Source of the DNA: Paenisporosarcina indica
GTDB lineage: Bacteria; Bacillota; Bacilli; Bacillales_A; Planococcaceae
DNA length: 64,000 nucleotides
NCBI RefSeq assembly: GCF_001939075.1
Contig: NZ_MPTA01000002.1
Span: 558,001 to 622,000, forward strand
Direction: 5' to 3'
Position numbers and translations under genes: made by a program. Position 1 is the first letter of the stretch, and each line of letters opens with the position of its first letter. Of the stretch, positions 1-9,862 are shown one piece after another. The notes beneath the pieces were generated by a model that saw only the letters and a list, made by a program, of their open reading frames with translations, was not told where the DNA came from and ran no database searches.

Positions 1-1001
1 CCCGTTTTTTGAATCGTTTCTAAAGTACCGAGTGTATCAAAGCCTGGGAAATTAGGAGCTGGAAATCTTTTTCCTGTTGCATCGAACCATAGAGATGATG
101 GTCCAGGTAAAATCCGAATTCCATGGTTGGCCCATACCGGATTCCAATTTTGAATCCCTTCCGTATAATGCCACATGCGGTCTCGGTTAACGATGCTTCC
201 ACCAGCTGCTTCTGCTATTCCTAACATTCGTCCATCCACATGTGTCGGCACACCCGAAATCATACGTTCTGGTGCTTTTCCTAATCGTTTTGGCCAGTTT
301 TGACGGATCAAGTCCAAATTCGCACCAATTCCTCCACTCGTCACAACGACAGATGGAGCTTTTTCATTGAATGGCCCGACTAATTCTCTTGAACTGGCTT
401 CCCCTCGCCCTACGTTACTAGGAACTAGGACCATTCCTTTTACGCCAACCACTGCTCCATTATCCAGTAACAATTCATCTACACGGTGTCTCGGTCGATA
501 ATCCACAAGATTTAATTCCATTGCTTTGCGTAATTTCTTTTCGAATGGTTGAACAATTCCCGGACCTGTTCCCCATACGATATGAAATCGCGGGACTGAA
601 TTGCCATGCCCTTCAGCTAGATACCCGCCACGTTCGGCCCATCCTACTACAGGAAAGAACCGAACCCCTAAAGAACGTAGCCAGTCTCTTTTTTCACCTG
701 CAGCAAATTCAACATATGCTTCTGCCCATTTACGTCCCCAATAATCATCTTCATCACGATCAAATCCCGCAGCACCTTGCCAGTCTTGCCAAGCTAATTC
801 AAGAGAATCTCGAATCCCCATTCTCCGTTGTTCAGGAGAATTGACTAGAAATAATCCACCAAATGACCACCAAGCTTGGCCGCCAAGTGATGATTCAGGT
901 TCTTGATCTAGCAATAGCACTCTCTTTCCAGCATCGGTCAACTCAGCAGTTACCACTAATCCAGCTAATCCTGCACCTATTACAATCACATCTGCATTCA
1001 T
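1..1001 (-). CDS. FAD-binding dehydrogenase (FAD_binding_2 / ketosteroid-dehydrogenase-like), 3' end cut off
   Basis: The reading frame starts at ATG 1001 and runs off the left edge, giving about 333 residues. The N-terminus reads MNADVIVIGAGLAGLVVTAE, a GxGxxG dinucleotide-binding fold for FAD, followed by a glycine-rich GGQAWWSFGGLF segment. This pattern is usual in flavoproteins annotated as FAD-binding dehydrogenases related to 3-ketosteroid dehydrogenase and fumarate reductase. The substrate cannot be read from the sequence. An AGGGGTG element lies 8 bases before the start. It is divergent from the GntR regulator at 1234, which may control it. The C-terminal cap and catalytic part lie partly outside the window. 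Confidence 0.85.
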   Translation of the reverse strand, partial: MNADVIVIGAGLAGLVVTAELTDAGKRVLLLDQEPESSLGGQAWWSFGGLFLVNSPEQRRMGIRDSLELAWQDWQGAAGFDRDEDDYWGRKWAEAYVEFAAGEKRDWLRSLGVRFFPVVGWAERGGYLAEGHGNSVPRFHIVWGTGPGIVQPFEKKLRKAMELNLVDYRPRHRVDELLLDNGAVVGVKGMVLVPSNVGRGEASSRELVGPFNEKAPSVVVTSGGIGANLDLIRQNWPKRLGKAPERMISGVPTHVDGRMLGIAEAAGGSIVNRDRMWHYTEGIQNWNPVWANHGIRILPGPSSLWFDATGKRFPAPNFPGFDTLGTLETIQKT

Positions 1002-1233
1002 GTTGAATACACCCCTAGAACACTCAATTTTCCACTATTCTATTTTCTACTATATTCGATTAATCTTGGATATTTTCCTTTATAATATGAAACAATTTAT
1101 TTATTGAATGTCATATTAATTAATAACTCTGTGATTTGGATTAGCAATATATCGCATAACCATTTTTTGTAGTATACTAGTAGAAACTGGATGTCATACA
1201 TATGAACTATTTCATAGGAAAGGTTGATTCTTT

Positions 1234-1896
1234 ATGCCTGTACCAATCAATCATGCTAAACCAATTCGTATATCTGCCAAAGAAAATGCATTTAATCAAT
1301 TGCAGCAATGGATTATCGATGGTACGTTGCGGCCAGAAGAAAAATTGAATGATACCGAATTAGCGGAAGCATTAGGTGTAAGCAGAACGCCTATTCGCGA
1401 ATCATTACAATTGCTTGAGGTTCAAGGATTTGTTGAAATGTTTCCTGGAAAAGCAACTCAAGTGACGAAAGTGAAAAAAGAAGACATAATAGACCTTCTT
1501 CCTCCACTTGCAGCACTTCAAGCACTAGCGGCAGAATTAGTGGTTCCGAATTTAAATGAACACATCATTCGAAATTTAGAAGATATGAACGAACGTTTTT
1601 CTCAGGCAATCCAAATCGAAAATTATTTTGCGGCACTTAAACTCGATGAAGATTTTCACCAAATCATTATAGACGCAGCAAATAATCCCTATATTACAGC
1701 GATGGTTGCTACCCTCCAAGCGCATGTTAGAAGGCTTTTTTACCATAATTCGATTGTCTTAACTACTCATTCCATAGAAGATCATGCGAAGATTATCAAA
1801 CATCTAAAAAACCATGATACAACGCTCGTTTCAAAAATAATGCGAGATAATTGGCTGAACGCAATAGAAGAATTTTATTCTCGTGAACGCGAGTAA
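1234..1896 (+). CDS. GntR-family transcriptional regulator (FadR/FCD subgroup)
   Basis: This 220-residue protein has an N-terminal winged helix-turn-helix (about residues 15-75) containing the typical GntR string LGVSRTPIRESLQLLE, followed by an all-helical C-terminal domain of FCD type with a D/H-rich metal or ligand pocket (for example DEDFHQII near residue 142). Such proteins are ligand-responsive repressors of nearby metabolic genes. A ribosome-binding site, AGGAAAGG, sits 9-10 bases before ATG 1234. It diverges from the FAD dehydrogenase across 232 bases, so that gene is the most likely target. The effector is unknown. Confidence 0.9.
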   Translation: MPVPINHAKPIRISAKENAFNQLQQWIIDGTLRPEEKLNDTELAEALGVSRTPIRESLQLLEVQGFVEMFPGKATQVTKVKKEDIIDLLPPLAALQALAAELVVPNLNEHIIRNLEDMNERFSQAIQIENYFAALKLDEDFHQIIIDAANNPYITAMVATLQAHVRRLFYHNSIVLTTHSIEDHAKIIKHLKNHDTTLVSKIMRDNWLNAIEEFYSRERE

Positions 1897-2010
1897 TGTA
1901 AAGTGACTCAATCGTTTTACATGTATTTTTAATCAGTATTTATCAAAAATAACACATTTTCGCTTATTTTGGCAGTCTAAATTAAGTAAACATACTTATT
2001 AATATTGAAA

Positions 2011-2060
2011 AAAACCCCAAATCCCACACTTATTATCAAGTGTTAAGAGATTTGGGGTTT
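2011..2060 (-). terminator. Intrinsic terminator of brnQ
   Basis: The inverted repeat AAACCCCAAATC / GATTTGGGGTTT is followed on the minus strand by a long T tract. It lies 13 bases after the brnQ stop and could also stop convergent transcription from the GntR gene. Confidence 0.85.
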
Positions 2061-2072
2061 TAGTTGATTCAA

Positions 2073-3428
2073 TTATGCGTAACTATTTGATAACTTTCGG
2101 ACATGCACTAGAATTCCTGTAATGACGATGACAATCAGAACTGGAACTAACCATCCTAGACCTTGATCGTATAAAGGCAAGTAGGCTTCATAGAATGAAA
2201 TGATTGGTTTCATCCAATCAAAGTACTCCAATTTCAACGATTGACATAAAGTTTTCAGTCCATCAATACTACTAATCATAAACGTAACAATCGTTGCAGA
2301 CACATAGACTAACCGTGAATGATTAAACAGTGGAGATGCAAATGTTAGCATCATCAAGACAATTGCCAATGGATACAAGAACATAAGAACTGGAACTGAA
2401 TACGTAATAATGTTTGATAGACCAAAGTTTGCAACAACAAATGAGAATGTAGAGAAACCAATCACAAATAATTTATAACTAATTTTAGGAAGTATTGTAT
2501 GGAAGTACTCTCCACATGCCGTGATTAAGCCAACGCTTGTCGTTAAACAGGCTAGGAAAATGACAACTGACATCAACATTGTCCCAAAGATTCCAAAATA
2601 GTGTGTGGACGCGCTAGTCAGAACTGGTCCACCAGTTTTAAATAGACCAAATGATTCTACACTCGTCGCTCCTAAATAAGCGATTCCTACATAAATCACG
2701 CCAAGTAACACAGTGGCAATTCCACCCGATTTTGCTGTTGCTACTAAAATATCTCGAGTCGAAGTAATCCCCATTTTACGAATAATATTAATTACAATAA
2801 TCCCAAAAACCAAAGATGCTAGTGCGTCCATCGTATTATAGCCCTCTGTAAAACCTTTTAAAAAGGCACCGCTAGCATAAGATTCTTGTGGTGCTTGAAT
2901 GGATCCCATCGGTTTTACAATAACCATGATCAAAAGAATACCTAGTAAAACTAAAATCGCAGGTGATAATAATTTACCAATGCGGTCCACCATTTTTGAT
3001 GGATTTAATGACAACCAAAGTGTCACTGCAAAGAAAATAAACGTAAAGACCAGTAGAGCAATTTGTTCATATCCTGCACCGATAAATGGAGCAACACCGA
3101 TGTCATACGAAACGGCTCCTGTGCGGGGAATCGCAAAAAGCGGTCCAATAGTTAAATACAGCAAAGCTGTAAAAATAACGGCATATATAGGATGTATGCG
3201 ACTAGCAAGATCCTGTAAACTACGACTACCTGAGAACCCCATTGCTAATATCCCGAGGAATGGTAGACCTATACCAGTTAGTAAAAACCCTGCCACCGCG
3301 ATCCAAACATTAGATCCAGCTTGTTGTCCTAGTGAAGCTGGAAAGATAAGATTCCCTGCTCCAAAAAACAAAGCAAAAAGCATAACACCTATTACTGTAT
3401 AAGATCCAAAAGACAATTTCTTATTCAT
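2073..3428 (-). CDS. brnQ: Branched-chain amino acid transport system II carrier protein
   Basis: The 451-residue product is an integral membrane protein with about 12 hydrophobic segments and the LIVCS-family N-terminal signature ALFFGAGNLIFPASLGQQAG. BrnQ proteins import leucine, isoleucine and valine with Na+ or H+. The length is normal for the family. AGGAGG lies 8 bases before the ATG. The gene stands alone between a terminator and the divergent trhO gene. No T-box motif was found in the 274-base upstream gap. Confidence 0.95.
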   Translation of the reverse strand: MNKKLSFGSYTVIGVMLFALFFGAGNLIFPASLGQQAGSNVWIAVAGFLLTGIGLPFLGILAMGFSGSRSLQDLASRIHPIYAVIFTALLYLTIGPLFAIPRTGAVSYDIGVAPFIGAGYEQIALLVFTFIFFAVTLWLSLNPSKMVDRIGKLLSPAILVLLGILLIMVIVKPMGSIQAPQESYASGAFLKGFTEGYNTMDALASLVFGIIVINIIRKMGITSTRDILVATAKSGGIATVLLGVIYVGIAYLGATSVESFGLFKTGGPVLTSASTHYFGIFGTMLMSVVIFLACLTTSVGLITACGEYFHTILPKISYKLFVIGFSTFSFVVANFGLSNIITYSVPVLMFLYPLAIVLMMLTFASPLFNHSRLVYVSATIVTFMISSIDGLKTLCQSLKLEYFDWMKPIISFYEAYLPLYDQGLGWLVPVLIVIVITGILVHVRKLSNSYA

Positions 3429-3702
3429 ATATGATTCCTCCTATTAGACAATTTTTTATATGATATTTAAAACTCATATGCAATATATCACTGGGTGTTA
3501 TCTTACTCTATCTAAAATTGAAATGCAATATATTATGCGACACTTTTTAGAATATTATTAAGATTAAATTAAAGTATTTTTAGATGGCTATAATGAACGT
3601 TTGTCTGTTCTAATTAAGATTGACTACTTTCATTGTCTTTTTGATGAATTTGTGCTATCTTTATTGATTGAATTAGCATAAATGTAAGGTGGTTAGATTT
3701 GA

Positions 3703-4671
3703 ATGGAAAACAAAGCTTATCAAGTATTGTTATATTATAAATATGTACCTATAGAAGAACCCGAATTATTCGCACAAACTCATTTAGCCGCATGTAAAGA
3801 GCTCGGCCTATTAGGACGTATTCTCGTTTCTCATGAAGGGATAAATGGAACTGTATCCGGTACATTGGATCAGACCCAAGCCTATATAGATATGATGAAA
3901 GACGATGAACGCTTTTCAGATATGTCGTTCAAAATAGATGCTGCTGAAGGTCATGCGTTCAAAAAAATGCATGTCCGTGCAAAAAAAGAAGTGGTTCACC
4001 TCGGTCTCGGCGATGATGATATCAATCCAAATGAACTAACTGGACAATATCTATCACCTACCGAGTTCTACGAAAAAATGCAACAAGATGACACGATCGT
4101 AATTGATGCACGAAATGATTATGAATTTGATTTAGGTCATTTCCGCGGCGCGGTTCGTCCGGAAATCAAAAACTTCCGTGACTTACCTCAATGGATGCGT
4201 GAGAATAAAGAACAGTTCGAAGGGAAGAAAATCCTAACGTATTGTACAGGTGGAATTCGTTGTGAAAAATTCTCTGGATGGTTAGTTAAAGAAGGATATG
4301 AAGATGTGGGCCAACTTCACGGAGGAATTGCGACATACGGGAAAGACCCTGAAGTACGCGGTCAATTATGGGATGGTCAAATGTACGTCTTTGACGAGCG
4401 CATCGCAGTACCAATCAATCAAGTTGAACACGTAATTGTCGGAAAAGATTATTTTACAGGTGAACCTTGTGAACGCTATGTAAACTGTGCCAACCCAGAA
4501 TGTAACGACAAAATTCTTTGCTCAGAAGAAAACGAACATCTGTATATGCGTAGTTGCTCTGATGAATGCCGCACACATCCAAGCAACCGCTATATCGTTG
4601 AGCATCAATTGACGGAAGAACAAGTTTCTACGAAATTACAGGAAATTGATCGTTTGAGACAAAATGCATAG
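3703..4671 (+). CDS. trhO: tRNA 5-hydroxyuridine synthase TrhO (YceA/YbfQ-type rhodanese)
   Basis: This 322-residue cytosolic protein has the architecture of TrhO: an N-terminal acylphosphatase-like domain (about 1-95), a rhodanese domain (about 120-220) with the active-site loop [12 protein letters not shown], and a C-terminal cysteine cluster ([12 protein letters not shown], later C and C) probably binding zinc. TrhO hydroxylates uridine 34 of certain tRNAs in an oxygen-dependent reaction. The ribosome-binding site AAGGTGG is 9-10 bases before ATG 3703. It is monocistronic, with its own terminator. Confidence 0.93.
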   Translation: MENKAYQVLLYYKYVPIEEPELFAQTHLAACKELGLLGRILVSHEGINGTVSGTLDQTQAYIDMMKDDERFSDMSFKIDAAEGHAFKKMHVRAKKEVVHLGLGDDDINPNELTGQYLSPTEFYEKMQQDDTIVIDARNDYEFDLGHFRGAVRPEIKNFRDLPQWMRENKEQFEGKKILTYCTGGIRCEKFSGWLVKEGYEDVGQLHGGIATYGKDPEVRGQLWDGQMYVFDERIAVPINQVEHVIVGKDYFTGEPCERYVNCANPECNDKILCSEENEHLYMRSCSDECRTHPSNRYIVEHQLTEEQVSTKLQEIDRLRQNA

Positions 4672-4681
4672 TCTCCAATTT

Positions 4682-4736
4682 AAAACCCATCATCAGATCA
4701 AATCTTGAAAGATTTGGCCAGGTGATGGGTTTTGTT
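4682..4736 (+). terminator. Intrinsic terminator of trhO
   Basis: AAACCCATCA pairs with TGATGGGTTT around a loop of about 30 bases, followed by TTGTTTTC. It lies 11 bases after the trhO stop. Confidence 0.75.
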
Positions 4737-4743
4737 TTCGAAC

Positions 4744-4780
4744 CAAAAACAGGAGTATCGGATTTTCCCGAGACTCCTGA
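4744..4780 (-). terminator. Intrinsic terminator of the amidohydrolase gene
   Basis: CAGGAGT and ACTCCTG, extended by TCGG/CCGA, form a hairpin followed on the minus strand by TTTTTGG. It lies about 25 bases past the stop at 4803. Confidence 0.75.
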
Positions 4781-4802
4781 TCAATAAAATACTATTCTCC
4801 TA

Positions 4803-6074
4803 TTACATCACGGAAACCAATACCTCACTAGATACTTCTTCCTTCACAACCTTACCGCCTTTTATGACAACACGAATATTTGAGTTGTCTTCCAGTGAGC
4901 GCAATTCCGTCAGCGGATTCTTTTTGGTAATGACCACATCCGCGAATTTCCCGACCTCCAACGTTCCTACTTTATCTTCCCATCCTAAGCATTCAGCGGC
5001 AGTCTTCGTTGTCGCCACAATCGTTTCCATCGGTGTCATCCCAATCTCATTCATCAAAGACAACTCTCTTAAATTTGTGCCATGAGCCATGACACCGGCA
5101 TCTGTTCCCATGGCGATTTTCACACCGGCTTTGTAAGCTTTGGCGATGCTTTCTTTATGAGCCACCACCACTTCTTCAGCCTTTTTAACTCCCCATTCCG
5201 GCATGCCTGCCGTTGCTGCAAGCTCCAGCACAGCTACCGGGGCCAATAATGTCGGCACCAAATACGTTCCGTTCTCAACCATAAGTTCGATGCACTCGTC
5301 ATCCAGATAGATGCCATGCTCGATGGAATGGATCCCTGCCTTGACGGCATTCTTGATTCCTTCCGATCCTTGCGCATGTGCCATTACCTTGATCCCTCGT
5401 CTAAATCCAGCTTCTTCAACCATCACTTTCAACTCGTCGATCGTAAATTGAGTGAACTCGGGGTGATCTGTCGGACTCAGTACGCCGCCAGTGCTATGAA
5501 CCTTTATGACTTCCGCTCCGGCACGGAGTATTTCCCTAACCGTTTTACGAACTTCCTCGACCCCGTCGCAAATTCCACTTGGCATGCCGGGATATTCATC
5601 CATAAGTAATTTGACAGTCTGGCCGGATGCTGTCCATGTATCGCCATGCCCACCGGTTGTTGTAAGGGCCGTTATGGAAATTTGCATGCGTGGCCCTTCA
5701 ATCAGACCTTTTTCAACAGCTTGTTTTACACCCGCATCCGTTCCGCCACAATCCCTCACCGTCGTAATCCCGGCATTGAGAGTGTTACGCATGAATTCTA
5801 TCGATTTATAGAAATTAAGTGAGAAAGGAGTGGCTAGTCTGAATTCCACTGGCTCATACTCCAACATCAAATGAACATGTGAATCAATGAATCCCGGAAG
5901 GATGTACCCACCATTCGCATCCATGTAAGAGATTTCCCCTTCAAAGCTCGGCAAATCCTTCTCCTTGCCAACGAATACGATTTTCTCGCCTTCCATTGCC
6001 AAAGCAGCATGCGATACCGGCTCTCCACCATTCCCGTCAATTAGACTACCATTCTTAATCACTGTAATAGCCAT
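4803..6074 (-). CDS. Metal-dependent amidohydrolase (imidazolonepropionase/prolidase-like)
   Basis: This 423-residue cytosolic enzyme shows the full binuclear metal set of the amidohydrolase superfamily: HVH (His66, His68), a bridging Lys191 in VIKVHSTGG, His233 (MAHAQG), His253 (IEHG) and Asp325 (GTDAGV). Close relatives include Xaa-Pro and Xaa-Arg dipeptidases that cleave N-acylated or C-terminal amino acids. It lies directly after the peptide ABC transporter on the same strand, beyond a terminator, which suggests it processes an imported peptide. The precise substrate is unknown. Confidence 0.9.
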   Translation of the reverse strand: MAITVIKNGSLIDGNGGEPVSHAALAMEGEKIVFVGKEKDLPSFEGEISYMDANGGYILPGFIDSHVHLMLEYEPVEFRLATPFSLNFYKSIEFMRNTLNAGITTVRDCGGTDAGVKQAVEKGLIEGPRMQISITALTTTGGHGDTWTASGQTVKLLMDEYPGMPSGICDGVEEVRKTVREILRAGAEVIKVHSTGGVLSPTDHPEFTQFTIDELKVMVEEAGFRRGIKVMAHAQGSEGIKNAVKAGIHSIEHGIYLDDECIELMVENGTYLVPTLLAPVAVLELAATAGMPEWGVKKAEEVVVAHKESIAKAYKAGVKIAMGTDAGVMAHGTNLRELSLMNEIGMTPMETIVATTKTAAECLGWEDKVGTLEVGKFADVVITKKNPLTELRSLEDNSNIRVVIKGGKVVKEEVSSEVLVSVM

Positions 6075-6136
6075 CCTTCAATCCCTCACTTCATATAATT
6101 TTCATCAATTCTAGCTAGGAGTAGAAATATCAATAT

Positions 6137-6192
6137 TCATACTTGTTGGCTAATGCGAACGTGCGTACAGCGCAAATGCACGATAACAACAG
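6137..6192 (-). repeat. Partial copy of MITE-like dispersed repeat (family M)
   Basis: Read on the minus strand, this stretch carries TATCGTGCATTTGCGC, then TAGCCAACAAGTATGAA. These match the left half of the elements at 42319 and 58362. The right half is missing. It lies between the amidohydrolase gene and the oppA terminator. Confidence 0.75.
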
Positions 6193-6243
6193 AAATATTT
6201 AATAGAGTGAATCCTCTTCCTATTACGGAATGAGCATTCTTAT

Positions 6244-6270
6244 TAAAAAAGCGCCGTTTGGACGACGCTA
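6244..6270 (-). terminator. Intrinsic terminator of the oppA-like gene
   Basis: An 8-bp stem, AGCGTCGT/ACGGCGCT with one mismatch, is followed by a T6 run on the minus strand. It separates the transporter operon from the downstream amidohydrolase. Confidence 0.7.
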
Positions 6271-6290
6271 TCTCTCTTTCTTGCAACTGA

Positions 6291-7919
6291 TCAGTTAGCC
6301 CCGCTCACTGACCATTTCTGTAAGTTATGGTGCATACCGAAAGTTACAGGCTTACCAAACTCGACACGCTTGTTCACACCAGAGAAATCATGGTCAGAGT
6401 ATAATGTGACGATTGGCGCTTCTTCGATAATTTTTTTCTGGATTTCACTATAGATGACTTTACGTTTTTCAGTATCCGGCTCTTGTTTACCTTTCACTAA
6501 TAGTGCATCCATTTCCGGGTCACTGTATCCCATGAAGTTGTAAGTAGCTCCTGTCGCATATATACTCGATACGTCTGGATCAAGTGTTAATGTGAATCCG
6601 AGTAATAGAAGGTCGAATGCTCCTTCTTTACCTTTTGCCATGATTGTCGGGAAATCGTAGTTTGTTATCTTTGTTTTTACCCCGATTGCTTCAAGACTCT
6701 GTGCAATGATTGGAGCCGACTGCTCACGAACTTTATTCCCGATAGGTACAACGAATTCTAAAGGAGTATTGAAATCAAATCCAGCTTTCTCCAGCATTTC
6801 TTTTGCTTTTTCAGGATTGTATTCGATTGCACCCACGCTCTTATCCAAGAATGGAGAAACTGATGAATATGGACCATCGATAACTTCTCCAAATCCTTTC
6901 AACAATTTGTCAACAATTAGCTGACGATCAATTGCCATGGACAATGCAGTTCGAACTTCATTGTTAAACTTAGTGTTATTGAAATACATTGTTTGGAATC
7001 CGATTGTCGGTTCAACATTTGTCACAACATTTTTTAAACCTTCTACAGTTTCATAGTCCTGTACCGCAATTTTACCGATACCTTTTGAAACGTTAAAATC
7101 AAGTTCCCCTGTTTGAAGTTGACCTACAAGATTTGGAGCTGGCATGATTTTGATAAATAGCTTTTCAAGCTCTGGTGTTCCCAAATAGTAATCTTTATTG
7201 GCAGCCAGTTCCACGAATTGGTCCTTCTCGTATTTAACAAATTTAAATGCACCTGAAGACACTGTAGGATTTTGCATGTAAGAATGTTTCGATAACTCTT
7301 CAACCGGGACATCACCCAGAATGTGTTTCGGTAAAGTCAATACGTTCAATCCAAAAATTTCCTTCATATAGTTAGGATCAACTGGAACTGCAGTAGTTAA
7401 CTCCACCGTTTTGTCATCGATTATTTTCACTGAAGATAATTCAGTTTGTCCTTCAGGGAGCTTTCCGTTTGCTTCTAGACCAGCCAGCATTGAAATGTTT
7501 GCTCCTTGGGAAGTCTCTGATTTAGGATTGGCAATTGTGTTGATTGTAAATGCCAAATCTTCCGATGTGACTGGAGTACCGTCTGTCCACTTGGCATCCT
7601 TATTGATTTTCACGGTGTAATGTTGTCCATCTTCCGACTCGAATGATTCAGCCAATCGAGGAACAAAGTTCAACGGTCCATCCATTTCCAATAAAGTATC
7701 CTGGAAGTACTTCTGGATGAACATTGCAGCTACGTCACCAGCATTGATCGGGTTAAACCCCGTTGGTGGGTTAACTAAGCCAATAAACATTGATTTTGAA
7801 TCCTGTTTTTTCTCATTACCAGTATTGTCTTTTTCAGTTGCTTCCCCACTGCAAGCAGTTAAGATCAGAAGTGAAAGAATGGTCATCAGGCATAGGACTT
7901 TCTGGACTGTGCGTTTCAT
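6291..7919 (-). CDS. Peptide ABC transporter substrate-binding lipoprotein (SBP_bac_5, OppA/DppE-like)
   Basis: The 542-residue product has a lipoprotein signal peptide ending in LILTAC (Cys23), so it is anchored on the outer face of the membrane. The rest is a family 5 solute-binding protein, with strings such as AKWTDGTPVTSEDLAFTI and YNPEKAKEMLEKAGF typical of oligopeptide and dipeptide binders. It captures peptides and hands them to the permeases encoded just upstream. It is the last gene of the operon before the terminator at 6244. Confidence 0.93.
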   Translation of the reverse strand: MKRTVQKVLCLMTILSLLILTACSGEATEKDNTGNEKKQDSKSMFIGLVNPPTGFNPINAGDVAAMFIQKYFQDTLLEMDGPLNFVPRLAESFESEDGQHYTVKINKDAKWTDGTPVTSEDLAFTINTIANPKSETSQGANISMLAGLEANGKLPEGQTELSSVKIIDDKTVELTTAVPVDPNYMKEIFGLNVLTLPKHILGDVPVEELSKHSYMQNPTVSSGAFKFVKYEKDQFVELAANKDYYLGTPELEKLFIKIMPAPNLVGQLQTGELDFNVSKGIGKIAVQDYETVEGLKNVVTNVEPTIGFQTMYFNNTKFNNEVRTALSMAIDRQLIVDKLLKGFGEVIDGPYSSVSPFLDKSVGAIEYNPEKAKEMLEKAGFDFNTPLEFVVPIGNKVREQSAPIIAQSLEAIGVKTKITNYDFPTIMAKGKEGAFDLLLLGFTLTLDPDVSSIYATGATYNFMGYSDPEMDALLVKGKQEPDTEKRKVIYSEIQKKIIEEAPIVTLYSDHDFSGVNKRVEFGKPVTFGMHHNLQKWSVSGAN

Positions 7920-7953
7920 TTTGTTCCCCCTAAGATATTTATTATATTAACTA

Positions 7954-8874
7954 TTACTTAAAGCTTTTTGGATCTACCGCATCCCGGAGCCCATCTCCCA
8001 TGAAGTTTATGGAAATGACAGCAAGGACAATCATTAATCCCGGTGGAATCCACAACCATGGTTGCTGCGCAAGAACCGTCAACGACTGTGCTTCAGTCAG
8101 CATATTTCCCCAGCTTGCAGTTGGTGGCTGGACTCCCATTCCCAAGAAACTCAAGGAAGCTTCCATGATGATTGCCGCCGCGATCCCAAATGTCGCATTG
8201 ACGAGTATTGGAGCAAGTGCATTCGGCAGGATATGATTTATCAAAATCCTTGGGGCAGTGTAACCAAGGGCAACCCCCGCCTTCACATAATCCATTTCCC
8301 TAAGGGACAACACACTCCCCCTAACTAAACGGGCAATTGGAGGCCAACCCAAAAACCCTAAAACCAAGATAATGTTGAATAAACTTGGTCCCATAACACT
8401 AACCAATACCAAAATTACCATCAGGAAAGGAAAGGACATAAAGACATCCGTAATCCGCATGATGATCATATCGGCCCATTTGCCCATATAACCAGCTATC
8501 GCACCCAAAATGGTTCCGATTACTACGTATATTGCCACCGCTCCCAAACCAACCGAAAGCGAAACACGTGAAGCGTAAATCAGACGACTCAGTACATCCC
8601 GTCCAACCTGGTCCGTCCCGAGTATATGTTCCGCGGACGGTTTCGCCTCAAATTCGTATCCGATTTCAAATGGATCATGAGGTGCTATGACAGGTGCAAA
8701 AATAGCCATTAATACAATCAGCGTGAACATGATCATGCCCAAAACAGCAAGCTTATGCTTTAGAAAACGAGTAGCGATTACCCTTAAATAAGTCTCTTCT
8801 TTCCCAAGTTCACCTTGCTGTTTCGCAAGCTCGGAGTTTGGAATAACGGCAGAATTTAAATTTTGTAATGACAT
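7954..8874 (-). CDS. Peptide ABC transporter permease, OppC/DppC type
   Basis: The 306-residue membrane protein has an N-terminal OppC_N helix and a BPD_transp_1 domain with about six membrane segments. The coupling-helix signature is visible in the string beginning EASLSFLGMGVQPP, a hallmark of DppC/OppC. The string HILGTDQVGRDVLSRLIYAS is also typical of the family. It starts 18 bases after the oppB-like gene and forms the transmembrane channel with it. Confidence 0.94.
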   Translation of the reverse strand: MSLQNLNSAVIPNSELAKQQGELGKEETYLRVIATRFLKHKLAVLGMIMFTLIVLMAIFAPVIAPHDPFEIGYEFEAKPSAEHILGTDQVGRDVLSRLIYASRVSLSVGLGAVAIYVVIGTILGAIAGYMGKWADMIIMRITDVFMSFPFLMVILVLVSVMGPSLFNIILVLGFLGWPPIARLVRGSVLSLREMDYVKAGVALGYTAPRILINHILPNALAPILVNATFGIAAAIIMEASLSFLGMGVQPPTASWGNMLTEAQSLTVLAQQPWLWIPPGLMIVLAVISINFMGDGLRDAVDPKSFK

Positions 8875-8892
8875 TTTCCCCCCTCATTTCCT

Positions 8893-9843
8893 CTAGTTGT
8901 ATTTAATTCGCGGATCAACAACTGAGTACATGACATCAGTTATAAGGTTAGAAAACAATACTGTAATTGCGGCGAGAAAGTTCAAGGCCATCAATGTTGG
9001 ATAATCCCGGGATCCAATGGATTGAATTGTTAACTGCCCCAGTCCCGGCCACTGGAAAATCTGCTCGGTTACTACAGCACCACCAATCAACAGTGGAATT
9101 TCCAGTCCAATGATCGTTACAATCGGGATCAATGCATTTCGCAATGCATGTTTATTATTGACAATAAAGTGATGCAGTCCCTTTGCCCGTGCAGTCCGTA
9201 AGTAATCCTGTCCCAAAACTTCCAGCATGCTTGAACGTACATAACGCACCATGCTTCCTGCAATTCCCGTCCCCAATACCAAGGCCGGGAGAATCAAGTG
9301 CATAATGGTATCCGTAAAGCCCGCCGAGCCCCCCAGGGTATTCATCCCTCCCGTCGGGAAAATGGGAAATACAATAGCAAACAGATAAATAGCACCCAGT
9401 CCCAAAAAGAAACTTGGAACCGAAATCCCAAAGAACGAAAACGTTGTTGTTAAATAATCAATGAAAGAATATTGTCTTGTTGCACTAAGTATCCCAATTG
9501 GAATTGCAATTAAATATGCAATTACCAAGGCAGTCGCCATCAATAGCAACGTTGGGCCAAGTCGATCTGCAATATTACTTATTACAGGTTCGTATGTAGA
9601 GAAGGAATAACCAAAGTCACCTTGGAAGAGATTCCCCATCCATCTACCGTACTGCTCCCATAATGGATCATTTAATCCAAGCGCTTCTTTTTTTGCTGTA
9701 ATATCCGCTACAGACATATTTGGGTTAACAAACATATCTACCGGGTTACCGGGTGCCAGATTGATAATTAGGAAGTTGAAAATCGTGACACCGAATAAAA
9801 CCGGGACTGCGATGAGTATTCTCCGAATAATATATTGAAACAA
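8893..9843 (-). CDS. Peptide ABC transporter permease, OppB/DppB type
   Basis: The 316-residue protein starts MFQYIIRRILIAVPVLFGVT, the characteristic first helix of DppB/OppB, and continues with LGLNDPLWEQYGRW and the cytoplasmic loop YLRTARAKGLHHFIV, which contacts the ATPases. It has six predicted membrane segments. It is spaced 19 bases after the ATPase gene at 9863 and 18 bases before the OppC-like gene, so the three are co-transcribed. Confidence 0.94.
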   Translation of the reverse strand: MFQYIIRRILIAVPVLFGVTIFNFLIINLAPGNPVDMFVNPNMSVADITAKKEALGLNDPLWEQYGRWMGNLFQGDFGYSFSTYEPVISNIADRLGPTLLLMATALVIAYLIAIPIGILSATRQYSFIDYLTTTFSFFGISVPSFFLGLGAIYLFAIVFPIFPTGGMNTLGGSAGFTDTIMHLILPALVLGTGIAGSMVRYVRSSMLEVLGQDYLRTARAKGLHHFIVNNKHALRNALIPIVTIIGLEIPLLIGGAVVTEQIFQWPGLGQLTIQSIGSRDYPTLMALNFLAAITVLFSNLITDVMYSVVDPRIKYN

Positions 9844-9862
9844 TATTCTTCCTCCTTTCTTA

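Noticed and set aside
2899-3402. Open frame of 167 codons opposite brnQ
   Set aside because: It lies wholly within the antisense strand of a well-conserved membrane protein, and has no ribosome-binding site or recognisable family.
3429-3702. T-box or other riboswitch upstream of brnQ
   Set aside because: The AGGGTGGNACCGCG motif and a specifier loop are absent from the gap.
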